DNA of 64,000 nt, taken from positions 186,001 to 250,000 of the forward strand of contig OY762448.1 of the NCBI GenBank assembly GCA_963665705.1. The letters are read 5' to 3'. The translations under genes were made by a program, and so were the position numbers. The DNA is from Saccharicrinis sp963665705. Lineage in GTDB: Bacteria; Bacteroidota; Bacteroidia; Bacteroidales; Marinilabiliaceae. The notes under the pieces are model-generated. The model was given only the letters and a program-made list of their open reading frames with translations. It did no database searches and had not been told where the DNA came from. Position 1 is the first letter of the stretch; each line of letters opens with the position of its first letter. Positions 15,775 to 26,211 of the stretch are shown piece after piece.

Positions 15775-16152
15775 ATGGCCAGAAAAAAGAAAGCAAAAGA
15801 ATTTGTTGGTTCTGGTGATGATGCCTTTAAAAAGATTACCCTACGGGATTTCTTTTCGGGGAGAATATTTACCAGAGAAGTGGTGGTTAAGCAGCTTCCT
15901 TATTTTCTATTTCTAATAGTACTGGCATTTATTTATATATCAAATCATTTTAAAGTAGAAAAATTATTAAAGGAAGCAGCAGTCTTAAATAAAGAAATTC
16001 AAGAGCTGAGAATAGAAGCAATAACAACATCTTCAGACCTTATGTATATAAGTAAGCAGTCTGTAATATTACAAAAGGTAAATGATGCAGGAGTGGAACT
16101 TGAAGAATTAACAGAGCCACCACGAAGAATAATAGTAAGAAAAGAAAAGTAA
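15775..16152 (+). CDS. ftsL: FtsL-like cell division protein
   Basis: A 125-residue bitopic protein with a basic cytoplasmic N-terminus, one membrane segment (about 42-60, LPYFLFLIVLAFIYIS) and a periplasmic coiled coil (about 63-90). Sequence conservation in FtsL is always low. The call rests on topology, size and its fixed place between rsmH and ftsI, which is the standard Bacteroidetes dcw order. In the divisome FtsL joins FtsB and FtsQ and activates the FtsW-FtsI synthase. It starts 2 bases after rsmH. Confidence 0.85.
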   Translation: MARKKKAKEFVGSGDDAFKKITLRDFFSGRIFTREVVVKQLPYFLFLIVLAFIYISNHFKVEKLLKEAAVLNKEIQELRIEAITTSSDLMYISKQSVILQKVNDAGVELEELTEPPRRIIVRKEK

Positions 16153-16164
16153 GTATTAAGATAA

Positions 16165-18276
16165 ATGACAATTAAGAGAGACATAACATGGAGAGTTGGT
16201 GTTATCTACCTGGCATTGGTAGTGCTTGCTGTTGTTGTTTTTGGTAAAGTGGTTTACTTACAGGTTGTTGAAGGAGAGAAGTGGCGCTCGATGGAGCAGG
16301 TTTTAACCAGTAAGGAACGTGAAATAGAGGCAAATAGGGGCAATATATTGGCTTGTGATGGAAGGAAGCTGGCGTGTTCTGTTCCTAGTTATCGCTTGTA
16401 TATGGATATGATGGCTCATGGTTTAACGGATGAGATTTTTAATGAAAATATTGATAGTTTAAGTATATGCTTGTCTTCATTTTTTAGAGATCAATCAGCA
16501 AGTGTATACAAAAGGAGATTAGTTAAGGCGCGTCAGCAGGGAAAACGGTACTATCGAATTCACAGAAGAAGGATTTCTTTTACGGAATTAAAAAAAGTAA
16601 AGGAATTTCCAATTTTCAGATTGGGCAAAAATACCGGAGGATTCTTGCCGGAAATGTTGGATCAAAGAAAATTGCCTTTTGGAATTTTAGCCTCTCGTAC
16701 TATTGGTAAATTATACGAAGAGAAGGAAAAAGGTGGAATGGTTGGTTTGGAGAGGGCTTACAATGATGTTCTGAAAGGTAAGAATGGTGTGAGTACATAT
16801 ACTCGTATATCAGGTCATTGGGTTCCTGAGGAAGTAATGCCACCACAAAATGGAAATGATATTTTAACGTCTATAGATATTGAAATTCAGGATGTTGCTG
16901 AAAATTCGTTAAGGCAACAGTTGGTTAAGCATAATGCAGATCATGGATCGGCCATTTTAATGGAGGTACAAACCGGTGAAATTAAAGCTATTGTTAATCT
17001 TCATCGAAAAAGCCCGGGTAATTATGTTGAAGATTATTTTAATTATGCTATAGGTGAAGCTACAGAGCCAGGATCTACTTTTAAGTTAGTTAGTATGATG
17101 GTGGCCTTGGAAGATGGATTGTTAAACCTTGATGATTCAATAGATACAGGAAAAGGATATTTAAAGTTTTATGATAGAGTAATGCGCGACAGTCATCATG
17201 GAGGATTTGGGAAAATAACTTATCGACAGGTTTTTGAAAAATCCTCAAATGTTGGAGTTTCAAAAATGATTGTAGATAGGTATAAGTCCAATCCTAAAAA
17301 ATATATTGATCGTATTTATTCTATGGGGTTGAACCAGCAAAATGGTTTAGAGATTAAAGGTGAAGGTGAGCCTTTTATAAAATATCCGGGATCAGATACC
17401 TGGTCAGGAGTTTCTTTACCTTGGATTTCCATAGGGTATGAATCGCAGCTTACGCCTTTACAAATACTTACCTTTTATAACGCCGTTGCAAATAATGGTA
17501 GAATGGTTAAACCTCACTTTGTAAAAGGTGTGTATCGTCATGGCGAACTTACTGAATCATTTGAACCAACAATTTTAAATCCATCCATCTGTTCTTTGTC
17601 CACTATTGAAAAAGTTCATGAATTACTTGTGGGGGTTGTAGAGAGAGGTACAGCACAGAATATAAAAAATGATAATTATAAAATTGCAGGGAAAACTGGC
17701 ACTGCACAAATAGCTAAAGGGGCAACAGGTTATAAAGGAGGTAGTGGAGTTGAATATCAAGCATCTTTTGCTGGTTACTTTCCTGCAGATAGACCTAAAT
17801 ATTCATGTATCGTAGTTGTTAATGGTCCTTCAAATAATGTTTACTACGGTAATGTTGTAGCTGGAACTGTATTTAAAGATATTTCAGATCGGGTTTATGC
17901 AACTAGTCTTGAAATGATGGATGAGAGAGTGGAGAAAGTTCCAACTGAGGGTGTTTTACCTTATTCAAAAGGTGGTACTAAGGAGGATTTGGAAACTGTG
18001 TTTGATCGTTTGAATGTTGCAGTGGAGGGTGAGGATGTGAATTCAGATTGGATATCAACACAAGCACAGGAACATAAAATAAATTTTGCCAGAAAAACAT
18101 TTGCTACAGGATTAGTGCCAAATGTTAGAGGGATGGGAGCAAAAGATGCTGTTTCGTTACTTGAGAATATGGGTTTAAAAGTAATTGTTTCAGGAAGAGG
18201 TAAGGTGATTGAACAGTCAATTACAGCCGGTAGTCGTTTGAAAAACGGATCAAGAATATTTATAAAGTTAGGTTAG
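16165..18276 (+). CDS. ftsI: Division transpeptidase FtsI (PBP3) with C-terminal PASTA domain
   Basis: A 703-residue class B penicillin-binding protein that cross-links septal peptidoglycan. It has an N-terminal membrane anchor (about 11-32), a dimerisation/pedestal domain, and a transpeptidase domain with all three motifs: STFK with Ser304 as nucleophile and Lys307, SSN at 360-362, and KTG at 510-512. The last 60 residues (LVPNVRGMGAKDAVSLLE) form one PASTA domain, as is usual in Bacteroidetes but not in E. coli. It lies 12 bases after ftsL and one base before murE. Confidence 0.96.
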   Translation: MTIKRDITWRVGVIYLALVVLAVVVFGKVVYLQVVEGEKWRSMEQVLTSKEREIEANRGNILACDGRKLACSVPSYRLYMDMMAHGLTDEIFNENIDSLSICLSSFFRDQSASVYKRRLVKARQQGKRYYRIHRRRISFTELKKVKEFPIFRLGKNTGGFLPEMLDQRKLPFGILASRTIGKLYEEKEKGGMVGLERAYNDVLKGKNGVSTYTRISGHWVPEEVMPPQNGNDILTSIDIEIQDVAENSLRQQLVKHNADHGSAILMEVQTGEIKAIVNLHRKSPGNYVEDYFNYAIGEATEPGSTFKLVSMMVALEDGLLNLDDSIDTGKGYLKFYDRVMRDSHHGGFGKITYRQVFEKSSNVGVSKMIVDRYKSNPKKYIDRIYSMGLNQQNGLEIKGEGEPFIKYPGSDTWSGVSLPWISIGYESQLTPLQILTFYNAVANNGRMVKPHFVKGVYRHGELTESFEPTILNPSICSLSTIEKVHELLVGVVERGTAQNIKNDNYKIAGKTGTAQIAKGATGYKGGSGVEYQASFAGYFPADRPKYSCIVVVNGPSNNVYYGNVVAGTVFKDISDRVYATSLEMMDERVEKVPTEGVLPYSKGGTKEDLETVFDRLNVAVEGEDVNSDWISTQAQEHKINFARKTFATGLVPNVRGMGAKDAVSLLENMGLKVIVSGRGKVIEQSITAGSRLKNGSRIFIKLG

Positions 18277-18277
18277 C

Positions 18278-19735
18278 ATGGTAAATGTAAATCATATACA
18301 AGAATGGACTAAAGTAAAAGAGTTTAAAGGCAACGGAGAAGTGGCTTTTAATGAAATTACTTTTGATTCAAGAAATGCAATTGAGGATACTTTGTTTGTT
18401 GCAGTCAAAGGTGTTCATGTAGATGGCCATGACTATATATCAAAAGCTATTGTGAATGGTTGTAGTGCCATTGTTTGTGAATCTTTACCTAAAGAAAATT
18501 ACGAAAATATTCCTTTTATCGTTGTTGAGGATTCTGCTAAAGCTTTAGGTGAAATTGCTTCAGGATTTTATGGCAATCCATCGGAAAAATTAGAGTTGAT
18601 AGGAGTAACCGGTACCAATGGCAAAACGACTATTGCAACATTGTTGTATGAGCTTTTTAGAGACATGGGATTTGAGTCTGGTTTATTTAGCACAGTTGCT
18701 AATTATATTGGAGATGAAAAATTATCCTCTACTCATACCACTCCTGATCCTGTTGCTTTAAATAAAATCATGCGTCAAATGGTAGATGCCGGGTGCCGTT
18801 ACTGCTTTATGGAAGTAAGTTCGCATGCAATAGATCAAAAGCGTATTGCCGGTTTGAAATATAAAGGAGGTATTTTTACTAATCTTTCTCATGATCATTT
18901 AGATTATCATAAAACTTTTGACGCCTATATTAAAGCCAAGAAACAATTCTTTGATGATTTAGCTAAAGATGCATTTGCTTTGGTAAATGTCGATGATAAG
19001 AATGGGTTGGTAATGGTGCAGAATTGTAAGGCTAAAAAAAATACTTACTCAATAAGGAGTATGGCTGACTTTAAAGCTAAAATTATTGAGAGTATGTTTG
19101 AGGGTATGCAGTTGATGATTAATAATAGTGAGGTTTGGACTCCTTTTATCGGCCGCTTTAATGCTCAAAATCTATTGGCAGTATATGGAACTGCAATAGC
19201 TTTGGGTAGATCTCATGATGAAGTGTTGTTGTCGTTAAGTAGGTTGCAGTCTGTGGATGGACGATTTCAAACCATTCGATCATCAAATGGAATTACCGCA
19301 GTTGTAGATTATGCGCATACACCTGATGCTCTAAAAAATGTTATAGAGACAATAAATCAAATTCGACAACCCGGACAAGACTTAATAACTGTAGTTGGAG
19401 CTGGTGGAGATCGAGATAAAACCAAAAGGCCGGAGATGGCAAAAGTTTCTGTGCTTGGAAGTACTCGTGTAATCTTAACATCGGATAATCCGCGTTCAGA
19501 AAGTGCTCAATCTATTATTGATGATATGATGGAGGGTGTTGATTTTAAAAGCAGGATAAAGGTTGTTTCTATTGCTGATAGAAAAGAAGCTATCAAAACT
19601 GCAGTAATGTTGTGTAAGCGTGGAGATATCATCTTGGTTGCGGGAAAAGGTCACGAGGATTATCAGGAAATAAATGGAGTAAAACATCACTTTGATGATA
19701 GAGAAGTTATCAAAGAGATTTTTGAAATGCTATAA
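18278..19735 (+). CDS. murE: UDP-MurNAc-L-Ala-D-Glu:meso-diaminopimelate ligase MurE
   Basis: A 485-residue cytoplasmic Mur ligase that adds the third stem-peptide residue using ATP. The ATP loop GTNGKTT is at 112-118, the SSHAIDQKR and FTNLSHDHLDYH segments are in place, and the substrate-selecting motif DNPR lies at 403-406. DNPR indicates meso-diaminopimelate rather than lysine, as expected for a Gram-negative wall. One base separates it from ftsI; a 54-base gap precedes mraY. Confidence 0.96.
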   Translation: MVNVNHIQEWTKVKEFKGNGEVAFNEITFDSRNAIEDTLFVAVKGVHVDGHDYISKAIVNGCSAIVCESLPKENYENIPFIVVEDSAKALGEIASGFYGNPSEKLELIGVTGTNGKTTIATLLYELFRDMGFESGLFSTVANYIGDEKLSSTHTTPDPVALNKIMRQMVDAGCRYCFMEVSSHAIDQKRIAGLKYKGGIFTNLSHDHLDYHKTFDAYIKAKKQFFDDLAKDAFALVNVDDKNGLVMVQNCKAKKNTYSIRSMADFKAKIIESMFEGMQLMINNSEVWTPFIGRFNAQNLLAVYGTAIALGRSHDEVLLSLSRLQSVDGRFQTIRSSNGITAVVDYAHTPDALKNVIETINQIRQPGQDLITVVGAGGDRDKTKRPEMAKVSVLGSTRVILTSDNPRSESAQSIIDDMMEGVDFKSRIKVVSIADRKEAIKTAVMLCKRGDIILVAGKGHEDYQEINGVKHHFDDREVIKEIFEML

Positions 19736-19789
19736 GAGAATAAGGTTTAAGGTTAATTAATTGTCTAATATTTTAATATCTGTATATAA

Positions 19790-21022
19790 ATGTTGTACTA
19801 TCTTTTTGAGTATCTTGAAAAATTTGATTTTCCCGGAGCAGGGATGTTTCAATATATTTCTTTTCGATCGGGAATGGCGGTAATCTTTTCCTTGTTGATA
19901 GGTACTATATTTGGTAAGCAAGTAATAAAGAAGTTACAGAAGAAGCAGATTGGTGAGGTTGTTCGTGATTTAAATCTGGAAGGGCAATATCAGAAAAAAG
20001 GAACTCCAACTATGGGAGGACTTATTATTATAGCTTCTATTCTTATCCCAACCCTGTTGTTTGGTAAATTGGATAATGTATATGTTATTTTAATGATTGT
20101 TTCAACATTGTGGTTAGGAACAATAGGATTTTTAGATGACTATATAAAGGTATTTAAAAAGAATAAAGAAGGTTTAGCAGGTAAGTTTAAGATTGTTGGC
20201 CAAATAGGTTTGGGATTGATTGTGGGTTTAACACTTTATTTTAATGATACAGTTGTTGTTAGGGAAAAAGTGCCAAATGAAACCGTTGTTGTTCAATTAG
20301 AAGATGGTAGTACCGAAACAAGACCAGCAACCATTGATATTAAAAGTACCAAAACTACAGTTCCATTCATGAAAAATAATCGATTTGATTATGCCTGGTT
20401 TGTAAGTTTTATGGGCGAAAAAGCAGCTGATTGGGGCTGGTTGGTATTTATTCTGGCTGTTATATTTATTATCACTGCGGTATCTAATGGAGCAAATATG
20501 ACGGATGGTTTGGATGGCCTGGCTACAGGGACTTCAGCCATTATCGGAACTACGCTTGGGATATTGGCTTATGTATCCAGTAATACGGTATGGGCCGATT
20601 ATTTGAATATCATGTATATTCCGCAATCTGAAGAGCTGGTGATATTTATGGCTGCATTTATTGGTGCCACCATTGGGTTTTTATGGTATAATTCTTTCCC
20701 GGCTCAGGTTTTTATGGGTGATACAGGCAGTTTAACTCTTGGTGGAATTATTGCTGTATTTGCCATCATTATCAAAACAGAATTGCTGATACCTATTTTG
20801 TGTGGAATCTTTCTTGTTGAAAATATCTCCGTAATGATGCAGGTATCCTGGTTTAAATACACAAAAAAGAAATATGGTGAGGGAAGACGGATTTTTAAGA
20901 TGGCTCCTTTGCATCACCACTATCAAAAGAAAGGGTATACAGAATCTAAAATTGTAACAAGATTTTGGATTGTAGGAATATTATTGGCCGTTTTAGCCAT
21001 CGTTACATTAAAAATAAGATAA
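19790..21022 (+). CDS. mraY: Phospho-MurNAc-pentapeptide transferase MraY
   Basis: A 410-residue polytopic inner-membrane enzyme that moves phospho-MurNAc-pentapeptide onto undecaprenyl phosphate, making lipid I. Conserved loops are GTPTMGGL, FLDDYIKV, NGANMTDGLDGLA, FMGDTGS and the C-terminal PLHHHYQKKG. About ten membrane segments are visible. It is some 50 residues longer than the E. coli enzyme because of an extra hydrophilic stretch around residues 150-205, which I believe is common in this phylum. Confidence 0.96.
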   Translation: MLYYLFEYLEKFDFPGAGMFQYISFRSGMAVIFSLLIGTIFGKQVIKKLQKKQIGEVVRDLNLEGQYQKKGTPTMGGLIIIASILIPTLLFGKLDNVYVILMIVSTLWLGTIGFLDDYIKVFKKNKEGLAGKFKIVGQIGLGLIVGLTLYFNDTVVVREKVPNETVVVQLEDGSTETRPATIDIKSTKTTVPFMKNNRFDYAWFVSFMGEKAADWGWLVFILAVIFIITAVSNGANMTDGLDGLATGTSAIIGTTLGILAYVSSNTVWADYLNIMYIPQSEELVIFMAAFIGATIGFLWYNSFPAQVFMGDTGSLTLGGIIAVFAIIIKTELLIPILCGIFLVENISVMMQVSWFKYTKKKYGEGRRIFKMAPLHHHYQKKGYTESKIVTRFWIVGILLAVLAIVTLKIR

Positions 21023-21037
21023 TTATTGTTGTGGTAC

Positions 21038-22378
21038 ATGAGTAAAAGAGTTGTCATATTAGGAGCTGGAGAGAGTGGAGTAGGTGCTGCTTTACTATCG
21101 GAAAAGTTAGGTTTTGATACGTTTGTTTCTGACTTATCAGAGATTAAAAAGAATTTCAGAATGGAGCTGGATGATTCAGGAATCTTGTATGAGGAAAAAC
21201 AACATAGTAGAGAAAGTATTTTTAATGCAGATGTGATTGTTAAAAGCCCCGGTATCCCTGATAAAGTGCCAATGATTGTTGAGTTAAAAGAAAAGGGGAT
21301 TGAGGTTGTATCAGAAATAGAGTTTGCATCAAGATATAGTAAAGCTAAATATGTTTGTATTACAGGAAGTAATGGTAAAACAACAACTACACTTTTGACT
21401 TATCATGTATTGAAAAATGCAAATATTAATGTTGGACTGGCTGGTAATATCGGACAAAGTTTGGCTCGTCAGGTAGCTGAGGCTGATGATAAAGACTGGT
21501 ATGTGTTGGAATTGAGTAGTTTTCAATTAGATGGAATGTATCAGTTTAAAGCAGATATAGCAGTTTTATTGAATATTACACCGGATCATTTAGACCGGTA
21601 CGATTATAAAATGGAAAATTATATCCAAAGTAAATTTAGAGTTATCCAAAATCAAACAAAAGAGGATGCTTTCATTTATTGTTTGGAAGATGACAATATT
21701 ACAAAGGAATTGGCATGTAGAGATATAAAGGCTCGTCAATATCCTTTTTCAAATTTAGAGGAAGTCAGTGAGGGAGCCTTTTGTCATAATGATGAAATCC
21801 AAATTAAAGTAAAGGAGGATGTTATGAGTATATTTACAGAACAACTGGCAATACAAGGTCAGCATAATCGTTACAATACGATGGCTGCAGGAATTGTAGC
21901 GCGTTTGTTTCAAATCAGAAAACCTGCAATCAGAGAAAGTCTTGTAAGTTTTAAAGGTGTGGAACATCGTTTAGAAAGAGTTCTTTCTGTTAGGGGGATG
22001 GAGTTTATAAATGACTCAAAGGCTACAAATGTGAATTCAACCTGGTATGCATTGGAAAGTATGAATACTGATGTTGTTTGGATTGCAGGTGGTGTTGATA
22101 AAGGAAATGACTATGCTGAGTTGAAGCAATTAGCTAATCAAAAGGTCAAGGCTCTTATATGTTTGGGAACGGATAATAAAAAGTTATTGGATAGTTTTGA
22201 GGGAGTCGTTCCTACAATAGTAGAGTGTGGATCAATGCAGGAAGCGGTTAAATCTGCCTATTTTTTAGGTGAAAAAGGTGATACTATATTGTTGTCTCCT
22301 GCTTGTGCAAGTTTCGATTTGTTCGATAATTACGAGCAACGCGGACGTGAGTTTAAAGAGTGTGTAAGAAATCTGTAG
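21038..22378 (+). CDS. murD: UDP-MurNAc-L-Ala:D-Glu ligase MurD
   Basis: A 446-residue cytoplasmic ligase adding D-glutamate. The N-terminal Rossmann motif ILGAGESG starts just after the chosen ATG at 21038. A TTG at 21026 would extend the frame by only four residues and is not preferred. The ATP loop is GSNGKTTTT, followed by LELSSFQLD and NITPDHLDRY. The C-terminal domain has GVEHRLE and NDSKATN. It ends one base before ftsW. Confidence 0.95.
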   Translation: MSKRVVILGAGESGVGAALLSEKLGFDTFVSDLSEIKKNFRMELDDSGILYEEKQHSRESIFNADVIVKSPGIPDKVPMIVELKEKGIEVVSEIEFASRYSKAKYVCITGSNGKTTTTLLTYHVLKNANINVGLAGNIGQSLARQVAEADDKDWYVLELSSFQLDGMYQFKADIAVLLNITPDHLDRYDYKMENYIQSKFRVIQNQTKEDAFIYCLEDDNITKELACRDIKARQYPFSNLEEVSEGAFCHNDEIQIKVKEDVMSIFTEQLAIQGQHNRYNTMAAGIVARLFQIRKPAIRESLVSFKGVEHRLERVLSVRGMEFINDSKATNVNSTWYALESMNTDVVWIAGGVDKGNDYAELKQLANQKVKALICLGTDNKKLLDSFEGVVPTIVECGSMQEAVKSAYFLGEKGDTILLSPACASFDLFDNYEQRGREFKECVRNL

Positions 22379-22379
22379 C

Positions 22380-23558
22380 ATGGGTTTAAAGGGAGCGCTA
22401 CAAAAGTATTTTAAAGGAGATCCTATTTTGTGGGGTGTTATAGCTGTACTGGCTGCAATTTCTTTGTTGGCAGTTTATAGCTCTACTGGTTCGTTGGCCT
22501 ATAAATATCAGGGCGGTAATACTTATTATTATATGTTTAAACACTTTGTGTTTTTAATGGTAGGTATAGCTTTGATCTGGGGTATTCATCAGTTAGATTA
22601 TAAAGTATTTGCTAAATATGCCACCCTATTATTGTGGGTGTCTATTGGGTTATTGTTTATTACTCTTGTTACAGGGATGAGTCTCAATCAGGCTTCACGG
22701 TGGTTAACGGTTCCTGGGATTGGATTGTCATTTCAGCCATCGGAGTTGGCAAAGTTGGCACTAATCATTTATATAGCACGAACATTAGCACGTCATCAGG
22801 ATGCCGATTATGGGGCAAGGGATGCTTTTAGGCCAATCATGGTTTATGTTGGATTGGTTTGTGGATTGATATTTACAGAAGATTTTTCTACCGCCTTTTT
22901 AATTGGATTTATTGCCTTTTTGATGATGTTTATCGGTAGAGTTCCTTTTCGGTTTTTATTTGGTACGGTATCGGCTGTTGTTTTGATTGTTATCTTATTG
23001 TTTTTGGCAGCACCATATTTGCCATTTTTACATAGGGCTGAAACGTGGAAAGCTCGTATAGAAAGGTTTGTTAGCGATGATGATTCAGACTCTGATGGGA
23101 GTTATCAGTCGAGACAGGCGCAGATGGCAGTGGCTACAGGTGGGTTGATGGGAAAAGGGCCTGGAAATAGTAAGCAACGTAATTTCCTTCCTCACCCTTA
23201 TAGTGATTTTATTTTTGCAATAATTGTTGAAGAATGGGGAGTTATAGGAGCTATTCTTATGATAATGTGTTATGTGGTGTTTTTGTTTCGGGCTGGAGTT
23301 ATCGTTAGAGGGAGTACCCGAACTTTTCCTGCATTTTTAGCTATAGGACTGGCCTATCTTCTGGTTTTTCAAGGCTTTTTTAATATGGGTGTTGCTGTAG
23401 GAATATTCCCGGTAACAGGACAACCATTGCCATTGGTAAGTATGGGTGGAACATCTATTTTGTTTACCTGTGTTGCAATGGGTGCTATTTTAAGTGTGAG
23501 TAGGAATAACATGGAAGAGGCTCAGAGATTAAAACAAGAAGCTCAGCAAGAAGCATAA
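22380..23558 (+). CDS. ftsW: Septal peptidoglycan polymerase FtsW (SEDS family)
   Basis: A 392-residue protein with about ten membrane helices. FtsW polymerises lipid II into glycan strands at the septum, in complex with FtsI. Typical SEDS motifs are AVYSSTGSLAY near the N-terminus, GLSFQPSELAKLALIIY, LPHPYSDFIFAIIVEEWG and GMAVGIFPVTGQPLPL-like text near the C-terminus (here GVAVGIFPVTG and PLPLVSMGGTS). It lies one base after murD and before murG, the usual order, which favours FtsW over the elongation paralogue RodA. Confidence 0.95.
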   Translation: MGLKGALQKYFKGDPILWGVIAVLAAISLLAVYSSTGSLAYKYQGGNTYYYMFKHFVFLMVGIALIWGIHQLDYKVFAKYATLLLWVSIGLLFITLVTGMSLNQASRWLTVPGIGLSFQPSELAKLALIIYIARTLARHQDADYGARDAFRPIMVYVGLVCGLIFTEDFSTAFLIGFIAFLMMFIGRVPFRFLFGTVSAVVLIVILLFLAAPYLPFLHRAETWKARIERFVSDDDSDSDGSYQSRQAQMAVATGGLMGKGPGNSKQRNFLPHPYSDFIFAIIVEEWGVIGAILMIMCYVVFLFRAGVIVRGSTRTFPAFLAIGLAYLLVFQGFFNMGVAVGIFPVTGQPLPLVSMGGTSILFTCVAMGAILSVSRNNMEEAQRLKQEAQQEA

Positions 23559-23602
23559 TCAACAATATTTTCTTTATCTAATAATCTTTAATCTGAATTA
23601 GA

Positions 23603-24682
23603 ATGAAAGTAATTATAAGTGGAGGAGGAACAGGAGGGCATATTTTTCCGGCAGTATCCATTGCCAATGCATTAATACAACGTGATAGTAATACTGAAAT
23701 ACTATTTGTTGGGGCAGAAGGAAAGATGGAGATGGAAAAGGTGCCAGCTGCAGGATATAAAATTGTAGGTTTACCTGTTGCTGGTTTTCAAAGGCGATTA
23801 ACTTATAAAAATATTACCTTCTTTTTTAAGTTGGCAGCGAGTATGTTGAAAGCTCGTAAGATTGTGAGAGGTTTTAAGCCAGATGTGGTTGTTGGTGTTG
23901 GTGGATATGCAAGTGGACCGGTTTTAAGAGTGGCCTCAAATAGAAATATTCCATGTGTTATTCAGGAGCAAAATTCGTTTCCGGGTGTAACAAATAGAAT
24001 ACTTTCAAAAAAAGTCAGTAAGATATGTGTTGCTTATCCAAATATGGAAAAGTTTTTTCCTGAGGATAAGATAGTGTTGACTGGTAATCCGATACGTCAG
24101 AATTTATTAGATAAAATAGAAAGAGCTGAAGCTGCTAAATATTTTGGATTGAATCCGGATAAGAAAGTGGTTTTTGTAACAGGTGGTAGTTTAGGTGCAA
24201 GAACTATTAATGAAGGAATTTTAGCCGGGTATCAGACTTTGCTGGAGGAAGGAATTCAATTGATCTGGCAAACTGGAAAATTCTACTATGATAAAATAAA
24301 AGATCAGGTTGAAGAAAATAGTAATGTCAGAATATTGGCGTTTGTTGATAAAATGGAAGCTGCATTTTCTCTGGCAGATGTGGTTGTTTCAAGAGCGGGA
24401 GCGTCATCTATTTCAGAGATGGCTTTGTTGAGAAAAGCCGCAGTTTTTGTGCCATCTCCTAATGTGTCTGAAGATCATCAAACTAAAAATGCAATGGCTT
24501 TGGTAAATGAAGAGGCTGCTGTAATGGTAAAAGATGTAGAAGTGACAGAAAAATTGGTTGCAGAGGTTCTTTCCTTAGTTAAGGATGAACCTAGACGTAT
24601 AAAACTTATGCAAAATGTTGAGAAATTTGCTAAGCCAAATGCTGCGGATCAAATTGTTGATGAATTATTGAAATTAGTATAA
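23603..24682 (+). CDS. murG: Lipid II synthase MurG
   Basis: A 359-residue GT-B glycosyltransferase on the inner face of the membrane. It transfers GlcNAc from UDP-GlcNAc to lipid I. The Gly-rich loop ISGGGTGGHIFPAVS is at 5-19, the second loop GVGGYASGPV is near 100, and the UDP-GlcNAc site includes GGSLGAR, SRAGASSISE and PSPNVSEDHQTKNA. The stop codon overlaps the murC start by one base (TAATG). Confidence 0.96.
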   Translation: MKVIISGGGTGGHIFPAVSIANALIQRDSNTEILFVGAEGKMEMEKVPAAGYKIVGLPVAGFQRRLTYKNITFFFKLAASMLKARKIVRGFKPDVVVGVGGYASGPVLRVASNRNIPCVIQEQNSFPGVTNRILSKKVSKICVAYPNMEKFFPEDKIVLTGNPIRQNLLDKIERAEAAKYFGLNPDKKVVFVTGGSLGARTINEGILAGYQTLLEEGIQLIWQTGKFYYDKIKDQVEENSNVRILAFVDKMEAAFSLADVVVSRAGASSISEMALLRKAAVFVPSPNVSEDHQTKNAMALVNEEAAVMVKDVEVTEKLVAEVLSLVKDEPRRIKLMQNVEKFAKPNAADQIVDELLKLV

Positions 24683-26070
24683 TGGAATTAAGTAAGGTTC
24701 AGAGTGTTTATTTTGTTGGAATAGGAGGAATAGGTATGAGTGCCTTAGCTCGTTATTTCAAAGCCAATAATTTCAATGTGGAGGGGTATGATCGTACCCC
24801 AACGTTATTGACTTCTGAATTAGAAAGTGAAGGAATAGTAATTCATTTCGAAGATGATGTTAATTTAATAAACCAGAAGTATAAAAATCCAGAAAATACA
24901 CTGGTTGTTTATACACCTGCTATACCTAAGGAGCATAAGGAACTCAATTTCTTTTTTGATAATGGATTTGAAGTAAAAAAGAGGTCGCAGGTTCTTGGTA
25001 TTTTAACTCAGGAGCATAAGGGGGTATGTGTGGCTGGAACACATGGAAAAACCACAATTTCTACGATGGTTTCTCATTTGCTAAAACAATCAAAAGTAGA
25101 TTGTAGTGCTTTTTTGGGTGGAGTTTCTCAAAACTATAAAACCAATTTATTATTGTCAGAGTCGTCTGATTATGTTGTTTTAGAAGCGGATGAATTTGAT
25201 AGGTCTTTTCTTCAGTTAAAGCCTTTTTTAGCCTTAATATCATCTGCAGATGCCGACCATCTCGATATTTATGGGGACGATTCTTCTGTAAAAGATTCTT
25301 TTAAAGAGTTTGCTTCTCTGGTTAAAAAAGAGGGAATCTTATTGAGTAAGTATGAGGTAGATTTAGCTTTTACCACACAAAAAGAAGTGGTCAGGTATAC
25401 TTATTCTGTAAATGATATAAATGCTGATTTTTATGCTGAAAATATAAGATTAAATGAGGGTTTGTATCTCTTTGATTTAGTCACCCCAAACGGAAAATAT
25501 TTAGATCTTAAATTAGGAATTCCTGCTTTGGTAAATGTGGAGAATGCTGTAGGTGCTTGTGCTGCTGCAATGCTTTGTGGAGTTGAGTATGAAGAAATAA
25601 AAAAATCCTTACCTAATTTCAAGGGAATAAGAAGACGATTTGATTTGAGAATCAAATCGGAGCAGCTAGTGTTAATAGATGATTATGCTCATCATCCGGA
25701 AGAAATTAAAGCAACAATTAATTCAGTAAAGGCCTTATATCCAAATAACAGGATAACAGGTGTTTTTCAGCCTCATTTATACTCAAGAACAAATGATTTT
25801 CATAAGGAGTTTGCTGAAAGTTTAAGTTTGTTGGATGAACTAATCATGTTGGATATTTATCCTGCCAGAGAATTGCCGATGGAGGGAGTTTCTTCTAAAA
25901 TGGTATTAGACTTGGTGGGTTTGGATGTAAAAAAAATAGTAACTAAAGCTAATTTGTATGATGAAATTGAAGGATTAAAACCTGAGATTTTATTAATGAT
26001 GGGAGCTGGAGATATTGATAAAGAAATTGATAAAATTACATTGAAGTATCAGCAAAAAATCAAAAAATAG
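24682..26070 (+). CDS. murC: UDP-MurNAc:L-alanine ligase MurC
   Basis: A 462-residue cytoplasmic ligase that adds the first amino acid of the stem peptide. The N-terminal motif GIGGIGMSALA, the ATP loop GTHGKTTIS, EADEFDRSFL, and the DDYAHHPEEIKA segment of the C-terminal domain are all present. It overlaps murG by one base. A 141-base gap follows, the largest within the cluster up to this point. Confidence 0.96.
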   Translation: MELSKVQSVYFVGIGGIGMSALARYFKANNFNVEGYDRTPTLLTSELESEGIVIHFEDDVNLINQKYKNPENTLVVYTPAIPKEHKELNFFFDNGFEVKKRSQVLGILTQEHKGVCVAGTHGKTTISTMVSHLLKQSKVDCSAFLGGVSQNYKTNLLLSESSDYVVLEADEFDRSFLQLKPFLALISSADADHLDIYGDDSSVKDSFKEFASLVKKEGILLSKYEVDLAFTTQKEVVRYTYSVNDINADFYAENIRLNEGLYLFDLVTPNGKYLDLKLGIPALVNVENAVGACAAAMLCGVEYEEIKKSLPNFKGIRRRFDLRIKSEQLVLIDDYAHHPEEIKATINSVKALYPNNRITGVFQPHLYSRTNDFHKEFAESLSLLDELIMLDIYPARELPMEGVSSKMVLDLVGLDVKKIVTKANLYDEIEGLKPEILLMMGAGDIDKEIDKITLKYQQKIKK

Positions 26071-26211
26071 AAGTGTGTTTACAAATACTGGAATGATTTT
26101 TTAATAAAACGTTAATAATTATTTGGTAAATGTTTATAAATAAAGGATGAGTGATTGGGGATAGTTTGTTAATACGATTATATTTAATAGATTGAAAGAG
26201 AGTGTATCAAA